Positions 1 to 11,270 of a stretch of DNA of 64,000 bases are shown piece after piece. This DNA is from Aedes albopictus (lineage: Eukaryota > Arthropoda > Insecta > Diptera > Culicidae). A program made the translations under genes and the position numbers. How positions within the stretch are numbered: position 1 is the first letter of the stretch; every line of letters starts with the position of its first letter. Below the pieces are notes generated by a model. It saw only the letters and a program-made list of their open reading frames with translations, made no database searches and had not been told where the DNA came from. Location: assembly GCF_035046485.1 (NCBI RefSeq), contig NC_085137.1:132870703-132934702 (forward strand), in the 5' to 3' direction.

Positions 1-1709
1 TTGGCAAATTTTGGTAAAACTTTTCAGAAGATTTGTTTTAAAAACATCTCAAAACTGTTTTTTTTTTTCGTTATTACATCAATTATTATTTTTTAAGAAT
101 TATAAAAAATGTATTTCAAATCAAATTGCTGTATGATCGAGGCCATGGACTGAATTTCTGCATGATAAAAAAATGTATGATGGCGATATTGATTACGGAA
201 ATCGTGAGTCCGATGAAAATTTTTCCATTTTTTTTTAATTTGTTTACCAAAAAATTCGTCACCAAATCTGCTAGGCTTTTTTGAGTAATTTATTCGGAAC
301 GCCTTCACGATTTACGTCGTCAATTTCCGAGTACGATTTTTCATACTTTGCTAAAAAAAAACTCCTTTACTTTTCCTCTATTTATTCATTCGGTGACATT
401 TTCAGCAGTTCTTGAGAAGGTTTTTAGTTAGTTCCTCAAATAAAACCCAAATATATTTTCAGTCTAGTTTAAGTGCAGAAGAGTATTTGATTATGTTCCG
501 GAATCATCTATTATTACATCTTGTTAAAGAATTCTACCAACGTCGAAAAAAGGAACAATTTCATGCCGACTCGACTTCCTCTTAGCAGTATTCATGATTA
601 AAATAATGAAAAATAAATTAATCCAAGCCATTTCGGAGGTTGTTTTGTGGAAAATCCTGAATGAACAGTCCTGAATAAACTTCCAGTGAATTGTGCGAAA
701 AACTAGTTAGTGAGTGAAAATTCACATATAAAAGTAAGTTTTTCAAAATCCAGTGAAACTTCCATGCCAATTTATAAAACATTTGTAGAAAAAGAGAAGT
801 TGGGCAACCATGGACGAGATTTGAGTGGTATTCTGAGAGTAGTTTTGAGACGTAGTAGTTTCCTAAACAAGGATGAGGGAACTTCTTGGTAATTTACTGA
901 TGATTACTTTGTTTCAAAAAAATCAAAGATTTTTTTAAATCAAAGTTTATTAATGAAATAGTTTGCAAGAATTTACATCTTGAAAACATTTTTGGAGCAA
1001 TTGTGATCTGTGGACCGTGTATAATCAAAAGTCTTTGAAATATTTCGGAGATTCCTCCATTTTTTTTTGAATTTCATAAGAAATGCCTCTGAAAATTCCT
1101 TTAGATATTGAAGCTGCCACAAATACTATTCCTTTTGACTAGAAATAAGATGGTGACACTCACACATATACTATTGGTTGATTTCACCTGCAAAATTGCA
1201 ACAGAATCTCTAGCTGATTTTTTTTAAGAAACAACTGCCGAAATTCGTTGAATACTTGGGTTTAAGATGAATGCCTGAAAATCACCCGGAATATTTCTGG
1301 TACAATTGTTAAAAAAAGCTTTGACGCATTTCATGGGGAAACGTCACGTGAAATACCTGACACAGTGAAGAGATGTTTTCAGTAAAATTCCGAAATCATC
1401 CAAACTGTTACATTTCGTTGAAGCCTTGGCTTTCGGAAGTTGTTTTGTAGAATCTTCTAATTAAAATTTATTCCAGAAAAGCCTAAAAATACTTAAAAAT
1501 TTGTAATATACATAAGGAAAGGATATGCTATGTGTAATTCAGAATTCTGAAGCAAAAAGCATGTCAGGTAAGCATGCTGGTTCAATTCATGGAAAAACAA
1601 CAAACAACGTTTACAAAATCACGCTATGTTTCGGATTGATTCCAAGAATTCACCAAGAAATTTCGTCTTTTCACAAAAGACGTTCCACCACAAAAGTTCA
1701 ACTTAGGCA
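1..1709. other. AT-rich non-coding stretch
   Basis: No credible gene is visible. The open frames here are short and start at GTG. A weak internal similarity exists between about 632-690 and 1425-1480 (both contain TTGTTTTGTRGAA preceded by TTTCGGARG), suggesting an old, diverged duplication or dispersed repeat. Confidence 0.5.
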
Positions 1710-1871
1710 GCATCCATTTATTACGTAACGCTAAAATCGACATTTTTCGACCCCCCCCCTCCCCCCTCCGTAACGCTTTTTTGTATGAAACCCAAATTTT
1801 TTTTGTATGGACCGTAATGCTCGGCTGTACTCCCCCCCTTCCCCTAGAGCGTTACGTAATTTGTGGACGGC
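1710..1871. mobile_element. MITE-like element with ATTACGTAACGCT inverted ends
   Basis: The left end 1710-1732 and the right end 1848-1871 are inverted repeats. They share a perfect ATTACGTAACGCT core and a looser outer part (GC..TCCA). The interior is C-rich runs and repeats CGTAACGC/CGTAATGC sub-terminally, so the ends are partly echoed inside. There is no coding capacity. The structure fits a short non-autonomous DNA transposon. I could not define a target-site duplication. Confidence 0.65.
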
Positions 1872-1879
1872 GCCTTATA

Positions 1880-1900
1880 GGACGCAGTGACTTAATTTCC
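1880..1900 (-). repeat. Short LINE 3'-tail-like remnant
   Basis: GGACGCAGTGACTTAATTTC matches 13940-13960 with one difference. There it lies just downstream of a LINE ORF remnant, so this is probably a scrap of the same kind of 3' end. The strand is uncertain. Confidence 0.35.
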
Positions 1901-2109
1901 TCAATAGGGCAGGAAATTCCTGCTGAAGTTTCTCCAAGATTTTTTTCTGCAGAAACTCTTCTAGTGGTTGCTTGAGGAACTGCACCATAAACTCCACTTG
2001 GAATAACAGTTGGAATTTCCTCAGGATATGCTTCATAGTTTTCTCTAGGATTTTCGCAAGCGATTTATCGAGATAGTACTCTAGCAAATCTTTCTGGGAG
2101 AATTGTATT

Positions 2110-2960
2110 GGAAAACCTTCAGTATGAAACCCAACAACTTCAGAGTGCTAGAAACGGTATAGTTCTGCAACGTTTTCCCAGTCGGGTATCGCACGCCACT
2201 ACCGCACTCCATGGGAATAAATCCGTTCGCATTTGGGACCCTCTCTGTCTGACTGTCTCTGTAGGGGTGGTCCTGACGACGACGACTGCCTTGCCTGGGC
2301 CCGGTTGGCGAAACGGAATTAACTGATACGATCATCCACATTTTGAATAGTAATTGATTTAATGTGAACCGACCGAGAGTGGAGATCTGCTTGCGCATGA
2401 ATTGTACGCTGCTGTCCCAATAAGCGGAGGGCTATCATGTTCCCCCATGTGTGTTGCCAAACTGTGCTGTGGCGGTGGCGACCATCCAGCCCCCCAGTCA
2501 GTCAGCGTATGGAATAAATAACTCTCTCAGATTTCAATTTCCATGCTACCGCGTGCCACTGCTCTCGAAGCTAGGGCTTATTTCCATAAAAATAAATAAA
2601 CAATAATGCTACCACTTTGGTTGGTCGTCGCCGTCGTCGACGACGACGTCAAAAGAGGCTCCAATTCGGTTGAAGTCGAGTGCGCAGAGTTGCTCTTTGA
2701 GGGCCAACTCAAGTCAACTGCGAAGCGAACCCCGAACGGACGACAAGCAATCGAGATTAAGATACCAGAAGGCAATAAAAACATCAGACTTCAACAACAA
2801 CCAGCAACCGTACCAAGACCAAGAGGTACCTCGGAGACCGATCCGATTTCGATTCATGACGACGACCAACGTCAACCAGCAGCATGCAATTGATATTCAT
2901 ATTTCCAGTGCGGGTAATTTCGGAATCGCGCTTTTTTGCTCTGCTTGCTGAATGTGGTTG
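2110..2960. other. GC-richer single-copy island A
   Basis: The base composition is clearly richer in GC than the flanks, with GACGAC/GTCGTC trinucleotide runs and no visible TE structure. An ATG frame at 2606-2893 (+, 95 residues) has a hydrophobic start (MLPLWLVVAVV) followed by a low-complexity polar body. I recognise no family, and an overlapping frame of equal length makes chance likely. It could be regulatory DNA or an exon fragment. Confidence 0.35.
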
Positions 2961-3344
2961 TCAGACTACCGATACACCAAGCACAAATTAATTCATTTTA
3001 CTCCATGACTAAGGCAGAAAACTACAAATTATAACTCAAGGTCTATTCTGTAGAAAACATAACCAAAAAGATTTTGCTTCACATTACATTTCACGGAAAT
3101 ATACTACTGTATAAAAAATCATCCTCCGACGGGGCTGAAAACAAGTCATATGTAGTTCTAGTTTGATAACTGATGATCCTACCAATGAGCCTGTGGGATC
3201 ACGTAACGAGAATTTATAGCAACATAATAATATCAATTTTGGAACAAATTCCGTTGAAGAATTATTTTAAAAAACATAGTCCAACATAGTCCAAAACATA
3301 TTTGGAATTCTCTTAAACAAACTACTAAATCAGCATTTAAGCTG
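2961..3344. other. AT-rich spacer, nothing recognised
   Basis: No ORF, repeat structure or RNA-like fold was noticed in this spacer between two GC-richer islands. Confidence 0.4.
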
Positions 3345-4290
3345 CAGTCACAATTGTTTACTAAACGGAGGGAAACAAACACACAAAAATATGATCACAT
3401 CGCGTTAAGCCGACCTCGCAGATTGGGCGGGAGACCCCAATGCCATAGGTTTGCAATTTCGAGATTGATCAATCGGGGTGAGAAGATCTTTTCGAGTGCA
3501 GCAGCAGCAGACGCAAGTCTGATACAGTACTACTACGGTGGTGGTACAAGGGGTTCGTCGTCACCGGCAAGCGTTGAAGTCACTGACTGGTTTCACACCG
3601 CCGCCGTCGACAACCAAGATAGACTGACTGACTGGGTGGGATCCGTGTTTGTGTGTGGTGGAGTTTTGTGTCAAATGCGAAACGGAAAAATGCTGCGCGT
3701 TTGCCGGATCACAAGGATGGCAGAAAATCACTTCAAGCGATAAATGATACAGGATACGAATAATCCAAGATAGCCTTGTTCTTGCAGTAGCATGATGCCG
3801 ATGCCTCACACCATGCTCGTATCAAAGAACAATTAAAGCATCTGATGCTCGCTTTATCGCGTGATGACCCGTTATCGGATCATGTTACAAGTCATGATAA
3901 ATTTTATTCATCACATTGTTTGTCACTTATGCACCCTTTAGCCGCATTCATGATTCGAAATGATACGTTCATAAGCATATCTGGAAGTTAAATCACCAAG
4001 AATGCTCAAAAAGTGAATGAAATCACTAATTTATCATTTCGACTTCATGATAACGATCGCATCGCGCCCGCACATGCCGAGCGAATCATTCTTCTCGGAC
4101 CGAAGTTTGTTATGATGCTTGACGACAAAATGTTATCGTTGTTGCTATGATCGCGCGATGCCGTTCGACCGCGACACATTCGAAATCTGATCATGATCAC
4201 TAGATTTCCATCCTTGCCGGATCAAGATATTGAATTATGATTGGAAGCATACAGCGACAGTCAGTGACTAAGCGTTTGGGAATAAAGGAA
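3345..4290. other. GC-richer single-copy island B
   Basis: Non-repetitive DNA containing a 129-residue frame at 3354-3743 (+), the longest frame in the window outside repeats. It begins at TTG, has a poly-Ala stretch from a GCAGCAGCAG run and matches no domain I know. From about 3840 to 4260 the sequence is rich in TGATCATGAT/ATCGCG-like words. I do not call a gene. A conserved non-coding or exonic role is possible. Confidence 0.3.
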
Positions 4291-4523
4291 ATTTAATTAC
4301 TCTGATGACAATAAGAGGTGCTGCCCTATGGGAATCAGGTGGAATGTGTCGTTTGGCAAAAAATAAACGAAAATTGCGAAACGATGAATCACGAATTTTT
4401 GTGATAAATTGGTGGAGAAAATTTAGGCGTAACTTGATAACTAACATGATGTCAAGGTAATCCGTAGAAGATATCAATAATTTAAAAATTGTTAATTCTG
4501 TGAAAAATTTAAAAAAATTGTCA

Positions 4524-5312
4524 TACCGTCGTGCGGGGCTTCTTTTTACACTTTTTCATGGTTTTTCAACTTAATGATATTATAACTCCCAGAGTAGTGA
4601 ATGGATTTCTGCAATTTTTACACATAATAATTGTGAGTATGTATGTAGGATGTATGCAAAATTTGAACTAAATCCATCAATAAACAAAAAAGTTGTTCAT
4701 ACACCAATCGGACACATCTCATATAGAACCGGATGGGGGCTACTTTGGACATTTTTATCTATAACATAACTGCATTTCAAATTCCAGGTTAATTAAAAAA
4801 ACTACTTTGTACCAATACTGTAGTATACTATATCAGACATGATTTCAATAAATTTATGCGTTTGAAGATGGTTCTGTGCTACCTTTGCTATTATGAGCAG
4901 CGTGATATTGCTATATTTATTAAAAAAAGGGACCATAAATCTTTTATTTGGGAGAAATGGTCATTTATAATGTATAACGATACAAATATTCGATTGTATA
5001 TGCTACGTTAATATATTTTGAATGAATTGATCAACCCTTTGAAATTTATGAACTGTAGAAACAATGCTTACAGACCAAATGTTCTGACACGTTATGTATA
5101 TTTTATTGATTTATTCGATGTTTTTTCGCGTCCTGAGAAGCAATAAACGGTCTGTTTGAAAAATAATTTCAACCAAATGGAGGGAAAAGTATTGCTTCTT
5201 AATAGTCCCGAAGACATCAAACAGATTTGAACCATATTTCGAATTCAAAAAATCCATATTCAAAAGTGTCCAAAGTAGCCCCGTATTTCAAAAGTAGCCC
5301 CGCGCGACGGTA
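4524..5312. mobile_element. TACCGTC-ended TIR element, copy 1 (789 bp)
   Basis: The left end 4524-4540 (TACCGTCGTGCGGGGCT) is repeated inverted at 5296-5312 with a single difference in 17 bases. The similarity continues a few bases inward. Both ends carry the TA expected of a TA target duplication. Sub-terminal motifs recur inside: GGGGCTACTTTGGAC near 4736 and its complement GTCCAAAGTAGCCCCG near 5267. No transposase frame is present, so it is non-autonomous. The architecture matches the elements at 9253-9890 and 55518-56868. Confidence 0.8.
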
Positions 5313-6400
5313 ACCAAAGTAATAATGAATGCTGAACAGTGAGTGTATTAGCTGAACAATAGCTGGTAAATGGTGCCAATGGCTGAACACAATAACAGCT
5401 GAATATTGGTCTGAAGTATGTCTTGTTCAACCTCTTTAATTAGCAATACATAGATGGCTGAAAATCAAATTGAATAGAATATTATTCATCTGGGTAACCA
5501 GCTTTAAAACATACACCAACATGCAAAATTATACATCTGTTGTTCAACCTTTAATCAAATATTTTTTGACAGCTGACCCAAGCATGGTTTTCGCGGAGTC
5601 CACATCGCTTCTTCAGCCTCAATACAGGCTTAGTTCAACATATGTTCTTGACCATTCAGAGTAATGCTCTTGTTTTCGAGGATATATATACAATTGTATG
5701 TGGTGTAGGTGCTAAGGTGAGTGACTATAAATCAGGAGGTCCGAGTTCAATTCCCAGTTTCGCCTCAAATTAATTTATACATTCCTAAACATTTCTTCTG
5801 GAAATAGACGCAGCTAATGGTAAAAATAGGCTCACAAAAGTGTTTTTATTTTATTTTTACACAATTAATATATTTAATTGGTTACTGATTAAGCGCATAT
5901 TGAGCCTTAAATCAGCTTTCCAATGAACCTTAAACCAGCTAAAGGTTGGATAAAATCACCAAAATTAGATGTTTAGGAGCTGAATAAAGGATTGTACCTC
6001 TTCTGCTCAGTTTTTCTTCAAATGAAGGCTGATTTTAAACAGTTGTAGAACCGTTTATACAGTATCAAATTGTTACCTAGAAGCAGTAACCCAGTAAATT
6101 CCCTAGTTCTTCCATTATATGTAATGACAAAACAATGAAAATACCTTCATGCACTAGAAATTTCTCTAAAAATTTTACCCGTATATTGGTAAGAAAAAAA
6201 AACAACCTCGGGATGATGTCTCATCAAGAATTTCTCGAAAAAATACGATTTTTGAAGAAAAACTTTCTATCAATACCTTACGAGTTGTCAAATGGACGCT
6301 AAATGTTAATGAGATATTACTCCAAGAATATTATTAAAAAAAAAATACAAATTCCGCAACAACTATTTCAAGCATTTGATTTTTTAAAGTTTATTAAGGC
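5313..6400. repeat. AT-rich region with recurring GCTGAA words
   Basis: Words such as GCTGAACA, GCTGAATA and TTCAGC recur between about 5328 and 6040. They resemble the GCTGAATAA/TTATTCAGC hairpin at 12667-12775. I read this as an eroded mobile element of that kind interrupted by a tRNA-like segment, but I could not fix its ends. No gene was seen. Confidence 0.3.
5698..5767 (+). repeat. tRNA-like SINE head (degenerate)
   Basis: TGGTGTAGGTGCTAAGGTG resembles a pol III A box, and GAGTTCAATTCCCAG about 30 bases further resembles a B box. The acceptor arms do not pair, so this is a SINE remnant and not a tRNA gene. The downstream body is not clearly delimited. Confidence 0.4.
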
Positions 6401-6406
6401 CGTTAC

Positions 6407-6648
6407 AAATATTTATTTCACTTTTTGTCCCACCACCCTTTGGCTGGTCGAGGGGGGGGGGATAAAAATAATAAAGTATTTAATCTGAAAAATATTAAAA
6501 GCTCACCAGATTTGTTAAAGAACTTTTGGCAAAACCCCAAAATATTTTTTGTCTGCCCCCTCAAAATGCAAAATCCAGCCAAAAATTTTTGAAGGGGGGG
6601 GAGACAAAAAATAAAGCCTAAAGGGTGGGGTGATAAAAAAATTGATTT
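6407..6648. mobile_element. MITE-like element with G-run/C-run arms
   Basis: Around 6430-6455 the sequence reads CCACCACCCTTTGGCT followed by a G run. Around 6593-6634 the reverse complement of a similar block occurs (a G run, then AGCCTAAAGGGTGGGGTG). Between them, 6541-6600 is a self-complementary GTCTGCCCCC/GGGGGGAGAC-like region. The inverted organisation suggests a short non-autonomous element. The ends are approximate. Confidence 0.45.
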
Positions 6649-6880
6649 TTTTTATTGTACAACCTAAAAGCTAGGCAATACACTTTCAAACTTGGAGCAC
6701 TTGTACCAAAGATACAGCCTTTTGTAGCGTGCACCCTCCTTAGAAACAAGCCAAAAAGCGAGACTTTAAACGCGATTAACGCAATGGTGTTCTAAAAAGA
6801 AGGTGATCACGATATTTTTTAAAAATAGTTGACCGATTTGCAAACTATTTTCGATTTATACTTTTTTTATATCTCGAGGT

Positions 6881-7127
6881 ACTGCCGTCGGACGCATAAA
6901 TGTCACATGTTACATTTCGACATTTTTGAGGTTTTTATGTCAAAAGTCATATATTGATAAGTATTTTTGAAATTTTGTTAAAATCTAAATTTATACTTGT
7001 TTCGATAATTGAATTGCGTTGAAGTCAATCAAATTTGACAATAATCAATGTTTATTTTGAAACTTGAAATGTGTTTTTCTCGGGTTTTTCTATTGTAACA
7101 TGTGACATTTATGCGTCCGAGGGCAGT
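6881..7127. mobile_element. 247-bp MITE with 33-bp near-perfect TIRs
   Basis: 6881-6913 and 7095-7127 are inverted repeats differing at one of 33 positions. The end reads ACTGCCGTCGGACGCATAAA and continues ATGTCACATGTTAC. The interior is AT-rich and non-coding. The near identity of the arms indicates a comparatively young insertion. No clear target duplication was found: a TA sits on the left, but the right flank reads TG. Confidence 0.85.
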
Positions 7128-7344
7128 GAACGGTTAACTTTTCATAAATAAATGCTCAATTGATTTTCAAAGTTTACACCAAAAATAACTAATTTTTATT
7201 TCAAAATGAAAAGTATTTCACAGGGTTTTTTTTGCCGCAACGACAGGTCAATAACTTGAAGTTAGCCGAGACTAATTTGTAGTTTAACATTCTTCGAGGA
7301 ATTAGTCCATGAAATATTTCAAAAAATTTTGTCAGCATTCAACT

Positions 7345-7960
7345 TAACCCTTTAATACCCAAGTTTTTTTTATTTTGATTTAAATATCATTTTTCGTCAA
7401 ATAAACACACTTTGGAAGATAATACTTTTTAATTCTTGATTTTGTGAAATTCGGTTTTCAATTTTCCTAATTTTTATTTTTGAACATCCGCACACTTTTA
7501 TATTTTTCCAGGAAGTCTATTTGGGAGACGGATTTTTTTGAGACGAAAACATTTTGTGATTTTATGATTATAGTTGAAATATTTTTATTTTTATCTTTTT
7601 ATAGGACATTTTATTTTCCGTCTAATTTTAAGCACAATAATTCAAGTGTATTAGATTCGCCTAAACTATTGTACTATGATAGTATGATTTGAGAAAAAAA
7701 TTAAATTATGTTAATTTATAGTGATTCAATACAAAATATGCAATAACAACTGAAAGATGACTAAAATATCATTTTTTCATTAATTTTAAAAAAAAATGTA
7801 AAAACGCTTTCAAAGACATCAATAACCATTTTGAGATATACAGTATAGTCCTAAATATCAGCCAAAAGTATAAAAATTTTGATTGTCCACGAAACAAAAA
7901 ATACATAAATGATCAAACTATACCCCTTCTAATGGCGGGGTTGGGTATTAGAGGGTTATT
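7345..7960. mobile_element. TIR element with TAACCCTTTAATACCCAA ends
   Basis: The left end 7345-7362 is repeated inverted at about 7942-7959 with one difference (CTCTAATA for CTTTAATA). The ~600-bp AT-rich interior has only short frames (longest 70 residues, + strand from 7480) with no transposase motif. Structure suggests a non-autonomous DNA transposon. Confidence 0.7.
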
Positions 7961-8944
7961 ACACTTTGGCACTTTGACAAACATCATTCTCTGATTATTC
8001 CAAGAAATCTTCTTTCTGGCATTCAGTGTTACCACTATTGTTATTACCTTGATAAGAGGGACTTTCAACCCTTCACTGGTTTATTTCAGATATTTTCAGC
8101 ATTATTTCAACTTATCAAAAATACTTTTAAAGATTGCTTCAAATGTTTCATAGGGAAAACTGTCAAAATGAGAAAATTTGTCAAAATTTATTTCAAGAGG
8201 TTCGCCACAACTTCGGTGAACATTGTTTCTAATCAAATTTCAAAAGTAATTGCACTATAGAGTTCAATAAAAAATTGTAAGGTGTTCCTTTTAAAAATCT
8301 CAAAAACATAATTAAATTTTATCACAATTTTTCATAACATTTTGAGAAAAAAAGAACAAAACTTATCCATAACTCCGCGAAATTCTTCGCAGGAAGTGTT
8401 CCTCATTATAGCTTTAATAGGTTACGAAATTAAACTAAAGTCTTGAACTTATTATGTCAACGATCAAAATTTGTTATGCATATTTACGTGCTAATTTCTA
8501 GAGCTTGCTTCAAATATTAATAAATAGGACAGTTTTTGAGTTTTATCTGAAAATAAAGTGCCATCGTTTTAAAAAATATGGAATTCACTAAAATTCAAAT
8601 GTCTTGCGTTTCAGTCAACCAATTTTTGCACAAATAGAAAGCTGAATACAATATGTTCCGATAGAGTGAACATAATTTTTGCGTCATGTTTGATGAAACT
8701 CGAAGTATTGATGAAAATTTGGGACAATTCTCTTTAATTTAAGCAAATATTCAAAAAATAATGAATAATTGTATATTTTTTTTACAGTAAGAAAAAGGCA
8801 ATTTTAAAATTCTTTCTCAATGCCTTTTCGAAATATTAGATGTGGGCGAGTACCATTATTTATGAGCTTAGCTCAAAATCGACAAAATGGTCACTTACAC
8901 CTCTTTGCATCTGGGCCCGCAAATGCAGTTCAAAAAATTGGATT
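7961..8944. other. AT-rich stretch, nothing recognised
   Basis: Low-complexity AT-rich DNA without a credible gene, SINE promoter box or clear inverted ends. The short ATG frame entering the next minisatellite (8820-9074) is only an extension of repeat sequence. Confidence 0.45.
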
Positions 8945-9252
8945 GGAAAACGAGTACAAAATGAACCCAAAACGAGTCCCAAACGAGTTCAAAACGAGTC
9001 CAAAACGAGTGGAAAATGAGTCAAAAACAGGCCCAATACAACACCAAAACGAGTCCAAAACAAGTTCAAAATGATACGAAAACAAAACTAGTTACGAGTC
9101 CAAAACAAATTTAAAACGAGTCCAAAAGGAGTTAGAAACGAGTTCAAAACGAATTCACAATGAGTCCAAAATGAGTCCAAAATATGTGAGTCCAAAACGA
9201 GCCCAAGACGAGTCCAAAAAGAGACCAAAACGAGTGGAAAACAAGCCCAATA
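8945..9252 (+). repeat. CAAAACGAGTC minisatellite, left block part 1
   Basis: Degenerate head-to-tail copies of an 11-15 base unit (CAAAACGAGTC, GAGTTCAAAA and variants). The array is cut by the TIR element at 9253-9890 and continues beyond it. The reverse complement of the same unit builds the array at 12996-14110. Confidence 0.85.
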
Positions 9253-9890
9253 TACCGTCAGTGTACCAGTAGCCGCTCATGACCCAATAGCCGCTCACTG
9301 TTGCAAAAATCAAGTTTTCACGCATAAATACACTCTTTTCGTCGCTGATATACTTGGATAATATAAACCATATGAGAGCAAAGCCATTTTATGCAATATT
9401 TACCGAATAACATAAATTTTAAAAACAAAACAGTAGAATTTTTTGAGCGGCTATTGGACCCAAAAAAGCTGTAGGAAATTTTATGTGTTCCAATAACCGC
9501 TCACGCAAAAAAATACGTGAAAATCGTAAAATCTGTCGATTTTAGTACACAGTGTATTTAATCACTATTATACACTCCCACTGAACAGGAAAAAATAATT
9601 GTAAAAACATAGAGTTGCAAAAATAATTCACTTTTCGGCAAAAGTATATTTAAAAGATGGCATACATTTGTCCGTGAGCGGAATTAGGACCACTTTGGTC
9701 TCACACAAATTGTAATAAAATCATACTTTTTTGAAAAGTTCTACATAAGTCTTGTTTTCTATCTGATTGTACTCAGATTAAACTAACATAAAATGCAAAA
9801 ACATTACAAATTGGCTTACCAGTCATTTAACATATGATGTTTTTCTGCAAAACTGGCCTTAGATGAGCGGAATCTGGTACCCTGATGGTA
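9253..9890. mobile_element. TACCGTC-ended TIR element, copy 2 (638 bp)
   Basis: 9253-9280 and 9863-9890 are inverted repeats (TACCGTCAGTGTACCAG versus TACCATCAGGGTACCAG, continuing to CCGCTCAT). The word AGCCGCTCA or its complement TGAGCGG recurs at least six times, near both ends and near 9448, 9495 and 9675. There is no coding capacity. It sits inside the minisatellite, which resumes immediately on the other side. TA lies at each border. Confidence 0.8.
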
Positions 9891-10165
9891 ACACCAAAAC
9901 GAGTTCAAAACGAGTCCGGAAGGAGCTCAAATAAGTCCAAAATGATACGAAACCAAAACGAGTTACGAGCCCAAAACGAGTCCAAAATGAGTGGAAAATG
10001 AGTCCTACTACATTAGTCTAATGAGTGTAACGAGTCCAACGAACGAACGGATCAATGTCTAAAAGAGTCATTGTCTGCGAGTCTACAAGTTAACTAGTCT
10101 GCGAGCCTACGAATCTACAAATCAATGAGTCCACAAGTCTACGAGTCTATTAAATAAAATTGCAT
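9891..10165 (+). repeat. CAAAACGAGTC minisatellite, left block part 2
   Basis: Continuation of the 8945-9252 array after the inserted TIR element. It decays into GTCTACGAGTCTA-like units towards 10145. Confidence 0.75.
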
Positions 10166-11270
10166 TAGTTTATCTGACGTTTACGCATAGGTAAATGCAA
10201 GTTACTGCCAACCAAATACCTGTTTTTAACCCAATCAATAACCGACCTTTTAAATTCGCAAAAAAAACTTTCAGTGTACGAAACTCAGCATACCGGCGAG
10301 GCTCTTTGGAAAAACCGAATCTATCAATAACTTGACAATGATAATTTATTGCACACTCCAAGTACGCATCCACTAGACGGGGCTATTTGTCTGGCTAATT
10401 TTGGCGCATGGCACACAAATGGCAAATCCACTGGCTGGCTAACCATCCACCCAGCAGTGGCTTGCTCTGTATCTACTATTTACTCGCCACTCGCCCAGCA
10501 AATATTTGCGCAGAAAAAAAAATGCGATGATGATTAATGGAAGATTTCGGAGGGAGATGGGCACAAATCATCTCCGAGGGGATTTTTCGGCTGTTACGTA
10601 CCTATCATCGAGGCCACCACCTTTGAATGCCTGGAGGAGCTAAGCCTTCAACTCGCCGTCGCACGTCTTCAACTGATCCGTCGTCAATCGCGCACGCCGT
10701 GAAGTATGTTTGCCTAAGCTTTCGATTTCACTTCGACTACGAGACAATGAACTGACTCGATATACCTACCCACCCGGAAATTCCCAACATATTGAAAAAA
10801 AAAGCACCGCAATCGATCGCAGATTGCAATCGGAAGGAAGGATAACCCGTCCAATTTGGGTCCTGGAATGGACTTGGCAACACCCTTTGCCACAAGAGGC
10901 GGTCAGGCACGCAGGCCTCATGTGCCGAGGCGCTTTGAGAAATGAGCCACTTCGGCCCCGGACACAGTCGGTGTGGTATAGATTTAATTAAGATAACAAT
11001 TTCAATAATGGCATGTTTTTATTTTTGTTCACTTCGAAGGGAAGAACAAAAAGTTCCACAGTGGGTAGGTGGTTGCGGAAAATTGACCAAAACTAAACTC
11101 CAGTATGAATTGTCGCAGCTTTGATATGACAATCATATTTTCCGAAGAGTGTCACAAGGGCAAGCATCTCAAAATGCAAAAATGGACTTTACAATGGCTA
11201 ACTTTAGATCAATGACTCTCATACGATAACAATGAACTATGTTTTTATTTACAAGTGCAGTATGACGCAG
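10166..11270. other. Single-copy island C
   Basis: Non-repetitive, moderately GC-rich DNA containing several overlapping frames of 60-93 residues on both strands (for example 10710-10991 +). None has a recognisable domain, and no frame dominates. I see no TE ends. A regulatory role or an unrecognised exon cannot be excluded. Confidence 0.3.

Noticed and set aside
3354..3743. 129-codon frame in island B as a gene
   Set aside because: TTG start, low-complexity Ala and Gly runs from trinucleotide repeats, antisense frame also open.
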